A DNA stretch of 7,815 nt. It comes from Rickettsiales bacterium (GTDB lineage: Bacteria > Pseudomonadota > Alphaproteobacteria > Rickettsiales > 21-14-0-20-44-7). The stretch is from contig JALZVI010000057.1 of NCBI GenBank assembly GCA_023301015.1, positions 1 to 7,815 of the forward strand, read 5' to 3'. Both the position numbers and the translations under genes were made by a program. Shown here piece after piece: positions 7,297-7,815 of this stretch. A model generated the notes under the pieces. That model made no database searches and was not told the DNA's origin. It worked only from the letters and a program-made list of their open reading frames with translations. Position 1 is the stretch's first letter; every line of letters starts with the position of its first letter.

Positions 7297-7815
7297 ATGG
7301 ACATCTACCTACCAATCGCTGAAATTCCTGTGAACATATTATATGTTCTGTTCCTAGGCGTTTTTGCGGGAGTTCTGGCAGGCATGTTCGGCATTGGCGG
7401 CGGGTTCATCATGACACCCGTGCTCATTTTCATGGGCATCTCGCCAGCAATTGCAGTTGCCAGCTCTGCCAACCAAATTATCGCCTCATCCGTTTCAGGA
7501 TTCCGCGTGCATTTCCAGAAAAAAGCCGTCGATTTCCTCATGGGATCATATCTCCTCGTCGGTGGCCTTGTTGGCTCAGTGCTTGGGACATGGCTATTCT
7601 CCGTCCTCAAAGAACTCGGCCAGATCGATCTCATCATCTCCCTTCTCTACGTCTTCTTCCTCGGCGGCATCGGCATCGCAATGGGCTTAGAATCTTGGCG
7701 CACAATCCACAACAAAAAAAACAACATTGAGAAAGAGAAGAAGCCCAAGAAAGATTTATACGCCAACCTCCCATGGAAAGTTGAATTCCCCCGCTCAGAG
7801 CTGGAAATCAGCATC
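7297..7815 (+). CDS. TauE/SafE family sulfite/anion exporter (partial, runs off the window)
   Basis: The frame is open from ATG 7297 to the last base (173 codons), so the C-terminal half is missing. The start is MDIYLPIAEIPVN. A membrane helix then carries the family glycine-rich signature GVLAGMFGIGGGFIMTPVLI (25-44), followed by ISPAIAVASSANQIIASSVSG (48-68), a helix at about 83-102 (GSYLLVGGLVGSVLGTWLF) and another at about 110-130. A charged loop (138-160, KKNNIEKEKKPKK) follows. Family members are inner-membrane permeases proposed to export sulfite, sulfoacetate or related organosulfur anions; the substrate here is unknown. The ATG is 5 bp after the slt stop and has only a weak AGG (7290-7292) as ribosome site, so it is probably the fourth gene of the elbB operon. 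Confidence 0.92.
   Translation, partial: MDIYLPIAEIPVNILYVLFLGVFAGVLAGMFGIGGGFIMTPVLIFMGISPAIAVASSANQIIASSVSGFRVHFQKKAVDFLMGSYLLVGGLVGSVLGTWLFSVLKELGQIDLIISLLYVFFLGGIGIAMGLESWRTIHNKKNNIEKEKKPKKDLYANLPWKVEFPRSELEISI

Noticed and set aside
7305..7637. A 110-codon minus-strand frame at the window end
   Set aside because: It is antisense to the TauE/SafE gene, whose membrane helices and glycine-rich signature are clear in the plus frame.

Overview
The window looks like a piece of an alphaproteobacterial chromosome of moderate to low GC. The evidence is a 23S rRNA with the short domain III and short helix 63 region I associate with alphaproteobacteria, together with neighbouring proteins (ElbB, a Slt-type lytic transglycosylase, a TauE/SafE permease) that fit the same class. 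I cannot place it to order.

Positions 1-1762 (minus strand) hold the 5' part of a 23S rRNA gene. The window edge cuts it at the base equivalent to about E. coli 1911. Beyond its 5' end there is no 16S gene and no tRNA-Ile or tRNA-Ala. Instead there is a gene-free stretch of about 470 bp (1763-2232). Read on the minus strand, that stretch contains an A/T-rich UP-like tract, a TTGACT/TAAAAA promoter, a boxA-like antitermination motif and several hairpins, one with a cUUCGg tetraloop. The 23S gene therefore appears to be transcribed on its own, unlinked from 16S.

The same gap carries signals for the divergent plus-strand genes: a perfect TATAAT hexamer, an exact TTAA-N7-TTAAC sequence (the CtrA-type box of alphaproteobacteria) and a small inverted repeat just before the first start codon.

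Positions 2233-4801 carry a tightly spaced two-gene unit. The first gene encodes a 713-residue tail-anchored protein with a kinase fold that has lost its catalytic residues (a pseudokinase), followed by a large helical region I do not recognise. The second encodes a 139-residue protein with four predicted membrane segments and a charged helical tail. This pair is the least explained part of the window and the best candidate for an undescribed membrane-associated system.

Positions 4859-7815 hold a compact run of four plus-strand genes: elbB (DJ-1/PfpI-like), a SemiSWEET sugar transporter, a periplasmic Slt-type lytic transglycosylase, and a TauE/SafE-family permease cut by the window end. The first three overlap by 1 and 8 bp and the fourth starts 5 bp after the third, so they are probably one operon. 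A promoter placed so that transcription would begin at or next to the elbB ATG suggests a leaderless elbB message.
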